Assembly (NCBI GenBank): GCA_002261195.1 | Contig: MVBO01000047.1 | Coordinates: 32,012 to 96,011 of the forward strand | Length of the DNA stretch: 64,000 nt | Origin: Bifiguratus adelaidae | Lineage: Eukaryota > Mucoromycota > Endogonomycetes > Endogonales | Reading direction: 5' to 3' | Part shown: positions 45,606 through 56,940 of the stretch, in pieces | How positions within the stretch are numbered: position 1 is the stretch's first letter | Layout of the letters: the number at the start of each line of letters is the position of its first letter | Position numbers and translations under genes: made by a program | Notes under the pieces: generated by a model | The model's database searches: none | What the model was told of the DNA's origin: nothing | The model's input: only the letters and a program-made list of their open reading frames with translations

Positions 45606-47442
45606 ATGTCAAAGTATAAGCACCTTCCAAAGGAGTTTCAAGCAGTGATTTTGGCAGGTTATGGAAGTACCAACAGGTATGCGCGCGTCTAGACAGGTGT
45701 TCTCTTTGATGTTGGATGCTTAAATGTGTTGAAGACTATACCCGATTACCGAAGAGGACAGTTTACCGAAATCACTATTGCCTGCCGCGAACAAGCCGTT
45801 GATCGCCTACCAACTGGATTGGCTGGAAAAGGCCGGAGTTACAGGTAAACGCAGGCAATGAAGCTTGAGCTCAATGGGCTGCTAATCGGACATATCTCTG
45901 TTCGTAGATGTGATCGTGGTGACTCAAAGTATCAGTGAAGCAGATCACAAGCTACAAACGTACTTGAACAGAACGTATCAAGGATCAATCAACGCTAGCT
46001 TGGAGGTCCTTGATGAAGATGTAGGCACCGCAGATGCACTTCGAAGCATTGCAAGCCGTATAGAGGTACATTTCTCGAAAATGGCATGGGCATTCGCTGA
46101 TAACGCGGACATATTAGAAAGATTTTATCGTCCTCACGTCAGACCTGGTCACAGAACTTAATCCCACCGAGCTTCTCGACCACCATCGTTTGAATCGACC
46201 GACGCTGACGACCTTCTTTTATCGTGCTACTACTGCCGAAGGCATTGCAGGAGGCAAGGACCAAGAAGGTGCGCTAACACTATCACGAAAGCTACAAAAG
46301 ACTAACATACACTAGATGAAGTGCAATACGTTGGCGTTGACAGAAAGGAGTCGCGTCTCGTTCATGTAGTCACGCAGTCAGACGACGACGATTTGCAGAT
46401 ACGGACGAAGCTTTTATGGCAGTAAGTCTTTCATTCTCACTTCACAGCGGGAGCCATCACATGGTGATAACAAGTCGCATTATCGTAGATTTCCAAACAT
46501 ATCCATGCATACGGATTTGCGTGATGCCCACGTGTATATATTCCAGCGGTGGGTCCTTAACCTCCTTGTCGCAAAGCCTCGCATCTCCAGCATCCGTCAA
46601 GACTTGGTACCCTTCCTTGTAAAGTGCCAGTATCAGAGCAAGCTTGTCGACCGTGAAGAAGTGATATCATGTAAGTGAAAGGGATAAGGTGCATGACAAG
46701 CTCAACAATTTCCTCCACAGACCAAGAGGCACACGCCCAAAGTGAGTTGAATGATGCATCAGGTTCATCTGTATTATCCGAATTGCTGCGGCAAGATGAG
46801 CTGGTCACGAATGGCACCACGGAAGAAGCATCCTCTATTCAGAAAGCCGGCATTCGAGTTCAAGTGTTGGTGTGCAAGGAAGGCTTTACCGCTCGCGCCA
46901 ATACCATTCAAAGCTACTGCGAAATCAATCGATATGTGAGTCTTCTAGGTATTTTACGCTCCATCTCACGCCGTCCACTGCAGCTTACCCGACCAGCTTC
47001 GACTATAACGCGCATTGCTTCTTCAGCCGAAATCAGTAATAGGACACAAGTTGGCAACGACTCCATTGTAGGCGCATCAACCAAGATTGATGAACGTACA
47101 AGCGTCAAGCGATCTGCTGTTGGCGCTCACTGCACCATTGGCAAGAATGTGAAGATTACGAACTGCATTATCATGGACAATGTGGTTGTCGAGGATAAGT
47201 ATGTGACAGGACCTGCAGCATACGAGATGCTGACAGCATTGCTAGTGCAAAGTTGGACGGTTGTGTGATATGTAACAATGCCAATATTATGGAACGGGCT
47301 CACCTCAAGGACTGTGAAGTCAGTGGTGGATACATTGTAGACAAAGACTGTAAGTCCTATCGATCGTTGCTTCTCAGCTCACCATTTGCTATCAGTCCAT
47401 GTGAAGGGAGAAAAGTTGGTTGCCTTTAGAGAAGCGATATAA
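45606..47442 (+). CDS. GCD1: Translation initiation factor eIF2B subunit gamma (Gcd1)
   Basis: This is the gamma subunit of the guanine nucleotide exchange factor that recycles eIF2-GDP. The start at 45606 gives MSKYKHLPKEFQAVILAGYG, the pyrophosphorylase-like N-terminal motif. Spliced exons continue with LYPITEEDSLPKSLLPAANK, PLIAYQLDWLEKAGV, DFIVLTSDLVTELNP and KFLVKCQYQ-type sequence (FLVKCQYQSKLVD). The C-terminal half is a left-handed beta-helix of hexapeptide repeats (AEISNRTQVGNDSIVGAS, AVGAHCTIGKNVKITNC, ICNNANIMERAHLKDCEV). It ends VAFREAI. About nine introns of 45-70 bp make it one of the most intron-rich genes here. Every junction I checked restores frame. It is followed 142 bp later by VMA6 on the same strand. 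Confidence 0.94.
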
Positions 47443-47584
47443 CATAGACTTGCATCCATTGGAACACCGTAAGCCTGATAGGTATTGGACAATGGCTTCG
47501 ATTAAACCGACGGTCAATTTGATGACGTAGACAAATTGACTGTTCTGCCATACTGGCTCTTCGAAGCTTCTTGTTCTTGCTGCC

Positions 47585-48897
47585 ATGGAAGCCTTGTTCT
47601 TTAACGAGAACGATGGTTACTTGGATGGAATATTGCGTGGTTTTAAGAGCGGCATCTTGTCCTCTGCCACCTACTTGAACATGACACAGTGCGAGACTTT
47701 GGAAGGTTGGCATCTCTACAGACGCTGTAGACCATGACGGTTGGTCCCAAGCTAACGCCTCGTTATTTTAGACCTTCGCCTTCAACTTGGATCAACAGAC
47801 TATGGAAGTCTTCTACAAAACGAACCCTCTCCCATCTCAACCTCAACCATAGCAGACCGATGCACTCAGAAATTGGTGGAAGAGTTTCAATACATCAAAG
47901 CTCACGCGGTACAACCTCTCGACAAATTCCTAGACTACATCACGTAAGTACAAGTTCTGTCCACAAAGCTTCAATACACTCATCTCTATGACTTCTACAG
48001 ATACAGTTACATGATCGATAATGTCATATTGCTGATTACTGGTACTTTACATGAGAGGGATACACATGAGCTATTGGATCGTTGCCATCCCTTGGGCGTC
48101 TTTGACTCTATGCCTGCTCTTTGCGTTGCAACGAACGTAGCAGAGCTCTACAATACCGTGCTGGTAGAAACTCCATTAGGTAAAGTTACTGTGAAGCATG
48201 GGGGCTTGTAGCTGACATTGCACACCAGCCCCTTACTTCGCCAACTGTCTCTCGGCCCAAGACTTGGACGAAATGAATATTGAAATCATCCGAAACACCC
48301 TCTACAAAGCTTACCTCGAAGATTTCGCTCAATTCTGCCAAAAGTTGGGAGGCGCAACGGCGGAGATTATGACAGAGATTCTACAGGTAAGCTGAAGTGA
48401 TCAAAACGCTGTAAGTTTGACCTATCTCTTTAGTTTGACGCGGACCGACGCACTATCAACATCACCATTAACTCCTTTGGCACAGAGCTGTCAAAGGATG
48501 ATCGCCAAAAATTGTTTCCTACCATAGGACGACTCTATCCCGATGGAAATGCAAAGCTCGCGAAAGCAGATGATATGGATCAAGTCAAGCAGATTTGCGA
48601 GGTTTTTCATGTAAGTCTTCTCTTTGATCAGCGTGAGCCAGACTAACATGCGTTGGCTGCCTTCAGGAGTATCGTCCTTTCTTTGACACGACCAGTGGAT
48701 CGAAAACGCTGGAAGACAAGTTTTTTGAACACGAAGTCAAGCTCAATCGGCTCGCGTTCATGCAACAATTTTCGTACGCCGTCTATTACGCCTACATCAA
48801 GCTGAAGGAGCAAGAGATTCGGAACATTGTCTGGATTGCGGAGTGCATATCCCAGAACCAAAAGGAACGAATCGGCAATTATATACCGGTCTTTTAG
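47585..48897 (+). CDS. VMA6: V-type ATPase subunit d (Vma6)
   Basis: This is the V0-sector subunit d, which sits on the c-ring and couples it to the central rotor of the vacuolar proton pump. The product begins [20 protein letters not shown] and continues [20 protein letters not shown] across an intron. Then come [51 protein letters not shown] and [13 protein letters not shown]. The C-terminal part is FADRRTINI-type ([19 protein letters not shown]), [12 protein letters not shown] and [18 protein letters not shown]. It ends NYIPVF. About five introns (near 47705-47771, 47945-48000, 48179-48228, 48386-48433, 48610-48665). All blocks of the family are in order and of normal size. Confidence 0.95.
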
Positions 48898-49120
48898 GAG
48901 ACGTCTTGCGCAAAGCTTGATTGTAGAGCTGTTGTGGGCACGGCACATGTAAAGCTATCTTTGTTTACGCACAGTGGTGACTAAAAGTCATGCTATCACA
49001 AGTTGCTTATCTTATTTTCTTATCAGTGGCGACTATGCGCAGATACCAATACTGGGTGTCTATTGTAAGGTGATCATATTCTCTATGTACAAATCCTGGG
49101 GATAGTCTTCTCGATCCTTG

Positions 49121-49543
49121 TCATTCCGACTTTAGCGCGTTTCCAATGACGGTGTAGCCTCGTTCAGGTTTTCTAGCTGCCTTTTCAGCACTGCGTTGGG
49201 GTATATCCGAAACCGTCTCCACATGCACCAATTCCTTCAGCTTCAAAATGTAGCCTGCCGTAGTCGCATTCACCGGATGGTATACTGGTTTATGTAAGCG
49301 ATGGATACCAAGTGACCGAGCAGTAGCACGAATGGATTGATCTAGCCCAATTGCTGAGCGCATTTGTGTGATCTTGAAGTATTGCCCAGCTTCTTGACCT
49401 AGCCGTAATGTTGTCCGCATGGTTTGGAGTCTTCCTTGCAAGGAACCAAAAATTTCACTTTTGTCGATTCCTGTGTTCGTGACGTCAGCAGAAGAATGCA
49501 TTTGAAGGTTTTGCGACGGATGTTGCTTAGCGTATGCGGGCAT
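49121..49543 (-). CDS. MRPL33: Mitochondrial large-subunit ribosomal protein uL30m
   Basis: This is a single-exon 140-residue ORF. The core FKITQMRSAIGLDQSIRATA, RSLGIHRLHKPVYHPVN and GYILKLKELVHVETV is the L30 fold (KITLVRSxIG...TLxxLGLxxxxxxVxxxxxxxxxGMIxxVxxLVxVE). The N-terminal ~45 residues are hydrophilic and may include a targeting segment. The C-terminal ~20 residues are basic. Length and the extension beyond a ~60-residue bacterial L30 fit the mitochondrial form. It converges with VMA6 across 223 bp that hold nothing else I can recognise. Confidence 0.85.
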   Translation of the reverse strand: MPAYAKQHPSQNLQMHSSADVTNTGIDKSEIFGSLQGRLQTMRTTLRLGQEAGQYFKITQMRSAIGLDQSIRATARSLGIHRLHKPVYHPVNATTAGYILKLKELVHVETVSDIPQRSAEKAARKPERGYTVIGNALKSE

Positions 49544-49775
49544 TGTTTAACGTTGGCATACCCCGTCAAGTACTAGCTCTCAACGGTAACGTGGGCAATA
49601 TGTAAGACTCACGCATACTAAACGAGCACTATAACCCTGTCAGAACTCATAACCGCTGACAACAGGCGGTGCTCACGACATGAAAATTTCGGGCATTAGC
49701 AGAGACCATCCTATGCATGCGGCTCTACGTCCATAAGCTACCAATACAGTACCCGTACATATGCATCGACATGGG

Positions 49776-49918
49776 GAAGCTCCCTGGATGACTGGTGCTG
49801 CTCAAGGCATTGGTCCTGGACACGTGAAGCAGCTTCTAGCCCGTGCTGATATTGTGATCGGTGGCGCTCGAATCAGCTCCTCTGATTCTATAACAAGCCA
49901 TTCGATTGACAAGCTTTA
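49776..49918 (+). pseudogene. Possible remnant of a short-chain dehydrogenase/reductase
   Basis: One frame reads WMTGAAQGIGPGHVKQLLAR and then ADIVIGGARISSSDS before a stop. This resembles the N-terminal Rossmann segment of fungal SDRs (TGAxxGIGxGxVKQLLARxDxxVIxGAR). The third glycine position is replaced by Pro-Gly-His, and no continuation (YxxxK, NNAG) is found within the next 500 bp. If real it is a truncated relic. The match is short, so chance similarity is possible. Confidence 0.35.
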
Positions 49919-51842
49919 AATTATTCATTGAATGGTTTCCCATCGTAAATGCACCTGCCCCTAGTGGACCACCAGAGTACTCCTGAAGGCATCGACGATT
50001 TGATGCATAGATAAGCGTGGTTGAGTCTCGATTAAGGTGTTCCCGCGCGGAAGGGGGGCGGCGGCTATTATCTCATCGGTATTGGTGTATTGCGGGAACT
50101 ATACGATTGAAATTGAGGATGGGAGAGGAATGGCTACGACGCTACAAGACGTGGAATCACCCTGTGGCTATCTCAGGGGGTTACCTCCAACCTAAGATGT
50201 TCGATTATAATGTTGTCAACGTTCTCAAAGTAATGCGCACATTGAACCTCGCTCTCTAGAGGCGTCAGCGATGTTTCGTAGGGGCCGTCTCGTCTGATGC
50301 CAGATTTTATAGTACCCTATCAGGCATGAACGCAAACTAGAGAATTCACTAAGGAGAAACGTTGATCCATATGGTAGTAAACACACGGTCCTTGTTTTGC
50401 GACAAAAGTAGAAAAGTCATCGTCAATTTCTGAACCTGGGCATCGTATCCACCAAATGAGCAAATCTATGATGGGAATCTGCTGAAGCAATCGATAACAG
50501 GTGCGAACAAGTCGACATTTTGACATCATTGGCTACTTTACGATAATGCGGGTGGGCAATACTCATGGTGATTGTGTTACAATGCCGTATATTTTGATGT
50601 CATTAATACGAATTTTGTATTTCCCTTGTGACAAGATGCAATCATTTTGAAAGCATGTTTCGTACGTTTTGCGCTATAGAGTAGTACACATACCTGGTTG
50701 ACGAGCATCGAGTAATGACCTTGGTATCCAACTGGTCAGATGATGCAATGTTTATCATGGGATCTCATCGACTGTTTGTCCGGATGAGCGTCGGAACCCG
50801 AGCGAACATGCACATGCTCTGTCCGCCGAGCTACAGTACGCCTGCGCATCGCATCCCTCCAAACTTGTGCATCTCTACAGCATCAGTGCTTATCGACCAT
50901 CACCCAACTTTATCCATGATGAACGGCAATACTATGGCGCAAATTCAACATTATGCTATGCTAAATATAGAAAGTGCATGGGAATCCCTCAAAGGGGGCT
51001 CCAGGAAATGAGAGACAACCTGGATATTCTTACTGTGAGATTGTGCGCCAACGCTGACGTGGGTAGTCTCACACCCCTTGCGAGGCGAGCATGCCCCGGC
51101 GGGTTCGCACAGACCAAACTTGGACCGAGCAGAAGATCTTCATAGACGCTTTGTCCCTTGTTCATGGGAAATGATCAAGTCCGATCATTAAAGCGATGTG
51201 TCCCCACCTAACATCACTTCATACCAATGGACACGTTTTCATAGCCCTGTCACAACACGTTCACATTCCAATGAACGTTCAGCTGGTCAAGGTGCCTATT
51301 ACGTACAGTACGCCGGTGCAACTGACCACATTGTCAGCTATTAACTAAATCACTCAATTTCCGTTTCGTACAACCGGAATGACTAAAATCTCCTTTTGGC
51401 TTCATCATCGTCGGGTCGTACACGAATCCAAACCGGCAAATCCGGCAAATCCAGTACCGGCAAAATGGACGTCATGACCACGTTACTCCCCACACAAATT
51501 ACCCCTCAGCCCGCTTGTTGCGGCGCAGTTTAACCGATGGCGCCGATTTTCAATTCTGCCTTATGTCATCCAGGTCATGAATATGAAACATGGGACGTTG
51601 GCGACCCCCGCCCAAGCAACACGTTGAAAATTGACAATGCAATGGCGCATCCCTGAGGTGCATCTAGATTCCAACACCTAGCGTCTGTCAACATGATTGT
51701 AGTCAACCGGCGTACACAGCACCCCCCAGCAAAAGCCAGCTGATCCCAAACGCCACCAACCTCAGACAAAAGGGGAAGTTTCCATTTTAGGCATCGTTGC
51801 GCGTTTGTCATTAAATTTTTTGCCAACTGCGCCAGGCACAAA

Positions 51843-51850
51843 TATATAAA
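51843..51850 (+). promoter_or_regulatory. TATA box of the Ser-rich gene
   Basis: A TATATAAA lies 74 bp upstream of the ATG at 51924. It is one of the clearest TATA elements in the window. Confidence 0.5.
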
Positions 51851-51923
51851 GGCCTGCAAGGTGCCATTCTTGGTAGATTTTTCGCTTTTCTTTGTATAAA
51901 GAAGGGGAGCCGTCGTCATCTAC

Positions 51924-52433
51924 ATGGCTACCATGGAACATCCCAACAAGCGGCTAACGCACATTGCAAAGAAGATATTTAAGGCACCCGAAGAGTCCTG
52001 CCACGACACGCTCTCCATACCGCGAACTTCACAAGAGTCAAAGCTATCCTCCCGCTCATCCACATCACCTTCTCTTTGTTCTAATCGTTCCAGCATTTCT
52101 TCCTCCTACACATCCGCCACATCTACATCCACCCGCGATTACATCATTTCCGAACCCATTCTTCACCACACTTCCGTCGATTACCTCAATCCCTCCCTTC
52201 CTCAAGTACCTGTTCATCCCCTAGAAATACCAAAAGATACCTCATTTCATCATCGACCTGCTCCTCGTCCAACCTTTACGGCCTCATCCATCTCCTCAAT
52301 TTCCTCCACCTCACCGCATCATACTCCCATTACAGCAGTCCGTATGCGCAAGATGATGGAATTTGAAGATTTCGTCTCTGGACGACGACAGAGTACGCTT
52401 AAGCTAAGCCTTACGCCTACGGTAGCTGTGTAA
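51924..52433 (+). CDS. Small serine-rich protein of unknown function
   Basis: This is an intronless 169-residue ORF with a TATATAAA 74 bp before the ATG. It starts MATMEHPNKRLTHIAKKIFK, a short amphipathic basic segment. About 100 residues dominated by Ser, Thr and Pro follow (SSRSSTSPSLCSNRSSISSS), then His/Pro-rich sequence. The protein closes on a compact conserved-looking tail (MRKMMEFEDFVSGRRQSTLK). It has no signal peptide or membrane segment. I do not recognise the family. The TATA box, low-complexity bias and tail motif make expression likely. It could be a phosphorylated regulatory protein, but that is speculation. Confidence 0.55.
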   Translation: MATMEHPNKRLTHIAKKIFKAPEESCHDTLSIPRTSQESKLSSRSSTSPSLCSNRSSISSSYTSATSTSTRDYIISEPILHHTSVDYLNPSLPQVPVHPLEIPKDTSFHHRPAPRPTFTASSISSISSTSPHHTPITAVRMRKMMEFEDFVSGRRQSTLKLSLTPTVAV

Positions 52434-52881
52434 TTGTATGTTATGAAGGGATTAAAGGGTCCAATCCAGTGTATAAATGAGTCAGAAACTGAAACAAGCC
52501 CATTTACATGTGGTTCTACGTCTTTATTTTACCGGTTTCAGGTCGATTAGTCAATGTTGATCGGGATACGAATACAGGTTGCTTGCTCTATCTTACCGCT
52601 TTGTTGATGTCATGTGAAGATGTTGCCGGTTCAACATTGACCACAGCGGATAAAGGAAATATGATCCTTGATTCCTACATAAAGCGTGTGGTCAATGTGC
52701 TATGGTAACTCAATGGATATGTGGACTGAACCCCCTTGGAGATACATCTCTCCTTGTTTTCATCTCAATCTCCTCTGTCAGGAGTCTGAGGCGTAAATCC
52801 GCTCTAGTAAAACAATTTTGACACTAGACTGCAAAACGTTGCCTTGCCTTGTCGGATCAGTTTGATTTACCGGTTTGAGGG
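52434..52881. other. Intergenic spacer before the M3 peptidase
   Basis: These 448 bp hold the terminator region of the Ser-rich gene and the peptidase promoter. A short frame at 52508-52708 has no coding features. Nothing else was recognised. Confidence 0.4.
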
Positions 52882-55355
52882 ATGGCGAGTCGGGCGGTTT
52901 ATGGCGTACAACGGTTGAGGGGATTGGGTATCATTAGTCGTCGTGCTACGCGTACACAGTTGACAACACTGCAATGTCAGCCAGGCCGACAGTACGCACG
53001 GCGATCCCCGGCCATGCTTCGGAATGCGCAATTGCTTGGTGTACGGTCTTTAGCCACTGTCACAACGCACCCTCCCATACGCCATGCACCTGCGAACGCC
53101 TCAAGTTCACGAGAGTCGCTCCGTTTGCCTAATTCGCCGTTTGTCAACTGGACCTTGTTTCCTGACTTCAAATCTCTGCGGGAGCAATGTACGCCTGAAA
53201 AGTTAGTGCCAGTCTTTTCGGAACTGGTCGCTGAACTCGAAAGAGAGTTTGCGCAACGGGAGACGCGCATGGGACCGAGCTGGAGTGCCAGCTTAGAGCT
53301 AGTGGAAGATGTGGAAGATGCGTTGGAAAAGGCGTTCGGGGTAGTACAGCATCTGAATGGAGTCAAGAATAGTCCTGCTTTGCGAGAGGCGTTGGAAGAG
53401 ATCCAGGTAGGGTCGAGAGATGACCCAGCATGGCAAATTGTTCAAATCACCTTCTTTTAGCCCATGATTGTCAAACTCTCGTTGCGGATGAATCAATCGC
53501 AAGCCAAGTATGAAGCTTTGCAAGGACTAAAGCAATCGGCAGAGTGGACATCGCTGGATGCCGCGCAACAACGGATCGTCGATCTTACCCTACACGACAT
53601 GACGCTTGCAGGCGTGGGACTTCCGGACGGCACGCCGGAAAAGAAGCGATATAATGAGATCAAGGAACGCTTATCGCAGCTATCTACCAAATTCTCAAAT
53701 AACGTACTCGACGCGACAAAAGCTTTTCAATTGGTGATCAAGGACCGCTCTGAATTGGAAGGATGTAGCGATGATGTTCTTCGAATTCTGGCCGGAAACA
53801 CTCAACGACGATCGCTATGTGAAACGGCAGATTGGCAGCATGGACCTTGGTGTGTGACGTTAGATTATCCGACGATGGGTCCTGTCATGATGAGTGCCCA
53901 GAATAGAGATCTGCGGGAGCAGATCTATAGGGCGAATATCACAAAAGCTTCCCAAGGAGATGTCAACAACGAATCGCTCATCAACGAGATTCTGGCACTG
54001 AAGCAAGAAGAAGCCTCACTCCTCGGCTTTCCAAACTATGCTGCCCTATCGCTATCCAGCAAGATGGCTCATGACTTGCCGACGGTCAATAGTCTGCTGG
54101 ATGAGCTCTTTCGCTCTTCCTTATCGAAAGGCGAGGTCGACATGAAGCAGCTCACCGCATTTGCGCGGGATCACCTGGAGATCAAGGGACCTATTCAACC
54201 ATGGGACACCGCTTACGTGTCAGAGCAGTACCGAAAGCACTTGTTCCGATACTCTGAGGAAGCCATTGCGCAATATTTCCCCTTCCCTCACGTCATGCAA
54301 GGCCTCTTTGACGTGGCAAAAGAGGTCTTTGGTATTGACGTATGTCAGGCAAGCCCCGAGGAAATGCGCCAAGAAGGCATCACCACTTGGCATGACGACG
54401 TGACGGTGTACAAGGTGATGGAGAGTGGCAAGATCCGGGCTTGGTTCTATGGTGACTTTTATAGTCGTCCGGAAGAGAAGCGCGGAGGCGCCTGGATGGA
54501 CTTGGTCACCACCAGGCGTGTATCAGCAGATGGAAGCGTGCGATTACCCGTCGCATACTTGATTTGCAATCAACCTCAGCCCTCAGCGCCCGGCGAGCCA
54601 AGTTTGATGAAGTTTCGGGACGTTGAAACGCTCTTTCACGAATTTGGTCACTGTCTACAACACATGATGACAGTAGTTGACTACCCGCAAGCTTCTGGCA
54701 TCAAGGGAATCGAATGGGATTTTGTGGAGGTCGCATCACAGTTTATGGAGAACTTTTGCTCAGAGCCAGAATGGATCCATCGCTTAGCTAAACACCAAAA
54801 GACCGGTGAGCCAATGCCACAGGATATGGTAGATTCGATTACCCAAAGCAAGACCTTTTTGGCTGGCCTTGCCATGTTGCGACAGCTCCATTTCAGCAAG
54901 GTCGATCTAGAATTACACGCCCATTTCAAGACCCAAGGGTCCACATCCGACAAATCAGTTTTTGACATTGACCACGACATCGCAAAGCGTACGCCCTTCA
55001 TTCCGCGACTCGCAGCTGACCGCTTTCTTTGTTCCTTTAACCACATTTTTGGCGGTGGGTACTCGGCTGGGTATTACAGGTAGGTCAGATTGCACGCTGC
55101 TCATGCACCTTCTGAGGCATTGTCCTGCGCGTTAGTTACAAGTGGTCTGAGACATACAGTGCCGACGCCTACGCGGCTTTTGAAGAGGCACGAGATCAAA
55201 AAGGTGTTCAGGGTATCTCTGAGCAAGGGCGTAAATATCGGGAGACCATCCTGGCTCTTGGAGGCGCAACGAACCCGAGAGAGGTATGGAAGGCTTTCCG
55301 CGGTAGAGAAGATGTAGATACAGGTGCTCTTTTAAGGCATTCTGGTCTTCAATAG
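52882..55355 (+). CDS. M3 metallopeptidase, oligopeptidase A type, organelle-targeted
   Basis: This is a thimet-oligopeptidase-fold zinc peptidase that degrades short peptides. Three exons (52882-53406, 53461-55079, 55136-55355) sum to exactly 787 residues. The first ~85 residues (MASRAVYGVQRLRGLGIISR, then RRATRTQ) are Arg/Ser/Ala-rich without acids and read as a mitochondrial presequence, like the organellar oligopeptidases of plants. The catalytic zinc site is HEFGH at residues 568-572 (54637-54651), with the downstream Glu in WDFVEVASQFMENF. WAGGYSAGYYSYKW-type sequence near the end (GGGYSAGYYSYKWSETYSAD) is the substrate loop of OpdA/PrlC. The overall pattern (LPDGTPEKKRYNEIKERLSQ; SLLGFPNYAALSLSSKMA) is closest to OpdA, not to fungal Prd1 or Oct1. 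It is probably active. Confidence 0.9.
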
Positions 55356-55623
55356 AACGGGGTCTTCACATTAATCAATGCAGTTGCCCGTAATTATGGA
55401 TAGTATCCACAGATCTAAAACGTGTCGAGACCGGGCACTCTCAATGCATCAATCCATCACTCCATTACCTGCAAGGCAAGCCAGGCTAAAACCACGTGAA
55501 TTCCGGCCCATTTACATATAAGGAAATAAGTCATTCGATGCGTTCCCTCGCCTTTGTATTCCTTCTCTCGCTTGCTTCTCTACAACCGCTCTATACACCC
55601 ACTCTCTCTTGGGTACGCTCAGC

Positions 55624-56908
55624 ATGAGCACCACCACGCTAAGCAGATACCAGGCGCGTTTTCCGGCAAAACAAGAATTTGAAAAGAAAACCTTGAAAGT
55701 TGCGTACGGACTAGTCTTGACGTACAACCTCTATTCCAACGCATTGAGGGCTAGGACGCTCTTTTTCGAGCTTCAAAAGGTCTTTGAAAACCCAAGCGCC
55801 GGTTTGCTACTACAAGGACCCACGGGAGCCGATGAAGATACGTTGTATTTGTGTAGGGCAACGCGCAAAAAGACTGTGCGGGTCGAGTTCAACCTCTTAC
55901 CCCGACTGAAGGAAGAGTTTTTGTACATTCAACGTAGCTTGATTGCCAAACTAGGTGAGTGCGGAAGCTGCAGAGCGGTATTTACATTGGGGTTAACGGC
56001 GCCTACGCGCAAATACCGCAGAGGACCCGGAGACGTTGTTCAAGCCGCTCAATATTGTCGACAAGCATCAATTGGAGTTCAAGTCCCCGTCAGTTCCACA
56101 GCTTCTCCTTGACATTGACATTGAATACAATCTGAAGTTTCTGCAAACCTTGATTCTCGCACACCTAAAGACCCCTCACGAAACAGCCGCCCAGAACCGC
56201 GATGCACCGCTGCTAGCCATTGCTGGTGACGTCCAAAAGGTCACAGCAGTGGCGATAAGTCAGTGGCACACTCGCGACGTCTATGTAATATACTGTCGGA
56301 TGGACGATAACAAGATGGATAGCTATCCTCCTGCCATTCATTGTCGCAAGGTCGTTCTGGAGTTTATCAAGTACAAGGGTTTCCTTCCTTTGGTTCACGC
56401 TATCGCCAAACTCGTTCAACACTATCACTGGACACCCAAGCGATTCTGGGACCTTCAAATGGACACGTCTCAACAGCGCGACTTTTGGGCCAATGTCTTT
56501 GCGACGGCTGAGGAAGCTGAGGTCCGAAATGCCGGGGCCGATATTTACCACCAGCGAAATTACATGTATAATCTGATGGGTAAAGGCAGATACCCGTCCG
56601 TTCGCTTGGTGTGGTGCTTTGATCACGCGGAAGAAGCACTCAAGGATCTCATCTTCGACCTCAATAGCGAGATCGACATCACGCTTTTCCTGCGTCGCTG
56701 GATGCCAAAAAGAATTCAACCACCCGAAACCATGGACAAGGTCATGCATCGCATCCCCTTTACCATCAGATATATGAAAGCTACGCGTGGATGGCCCAAT
56801 TGGTATTCTCAAATAGTTCATGATACCCTTGACCAACGCTGGGAAGGTTTCGCTGTGGTGATTCCGTGTAGAGAGTATATTGACGATTTTACAAAGCCCA
56901 AGGGATGA
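55624..56908 (+). CDS. Unrecognised 405-residue protein
   Basis: Two exons (55624-55954, 56022-56908) join in frame to 405 residues from MSTTTLSRYQARFPAKQEFE. I do not recognise the family. The sequence looks globular and well folded, without low complexity, signal peptide or membrane spans. Features are a helical start (EKKTLKVAYGLVLTYNLYSN), IQRSLIAKLEDPETLFKPLN across the intron, an alternating hydrophobic stretch (LLLDIDIEYNLKFLQTLILA), then PLLAIAGDVQKVTAVAISQW and VYVIYCRMDDNKMDS (strand-like). Aromatic-rich segments follow (YHWTPKRFWDLQMDTSQQRD; RGWPNWYSQIVHDTLDQRW). A CACGTG lies at 55493-55498, 126 bp upstream. Codon choice matches its neighbours. Convergent with PAK, 32 bp between stops. 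Confidence 0.75.
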
Positions 56909-56940
56909 TGCTGCTAAGTATTATACATTGGTATATCATA

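Larger units (their letters stand above)
49544..51923. other. 2.4-kb gene-poor region
   Basis: This is the longest stretch without a supported gene. It includes a possible decayed dehydrogenase fragment at 49776-49918, several short unrelated frames and A+T-rich patches (50.5-50.7 kb). A TATATAAA at 51843-51850 serves the following gene. I see no long repeat, no tRNA and no transposase-like frame. Confidence 0.45.

Noticed and set aside
47199-47245. Apparent premature stop in eIF2B-gamma
   Set aside because: A short intron (GTATGTGA..GCTAG) removes it and the beta-helix repeats continue in frame.
53458-53460. Apparent stop codon splitting the M3 peptidase into two genes
   Set aside because: It lies at the end of a 54-bp GT..AG intron (53407-53460). 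Removing it joins the frames exactly.
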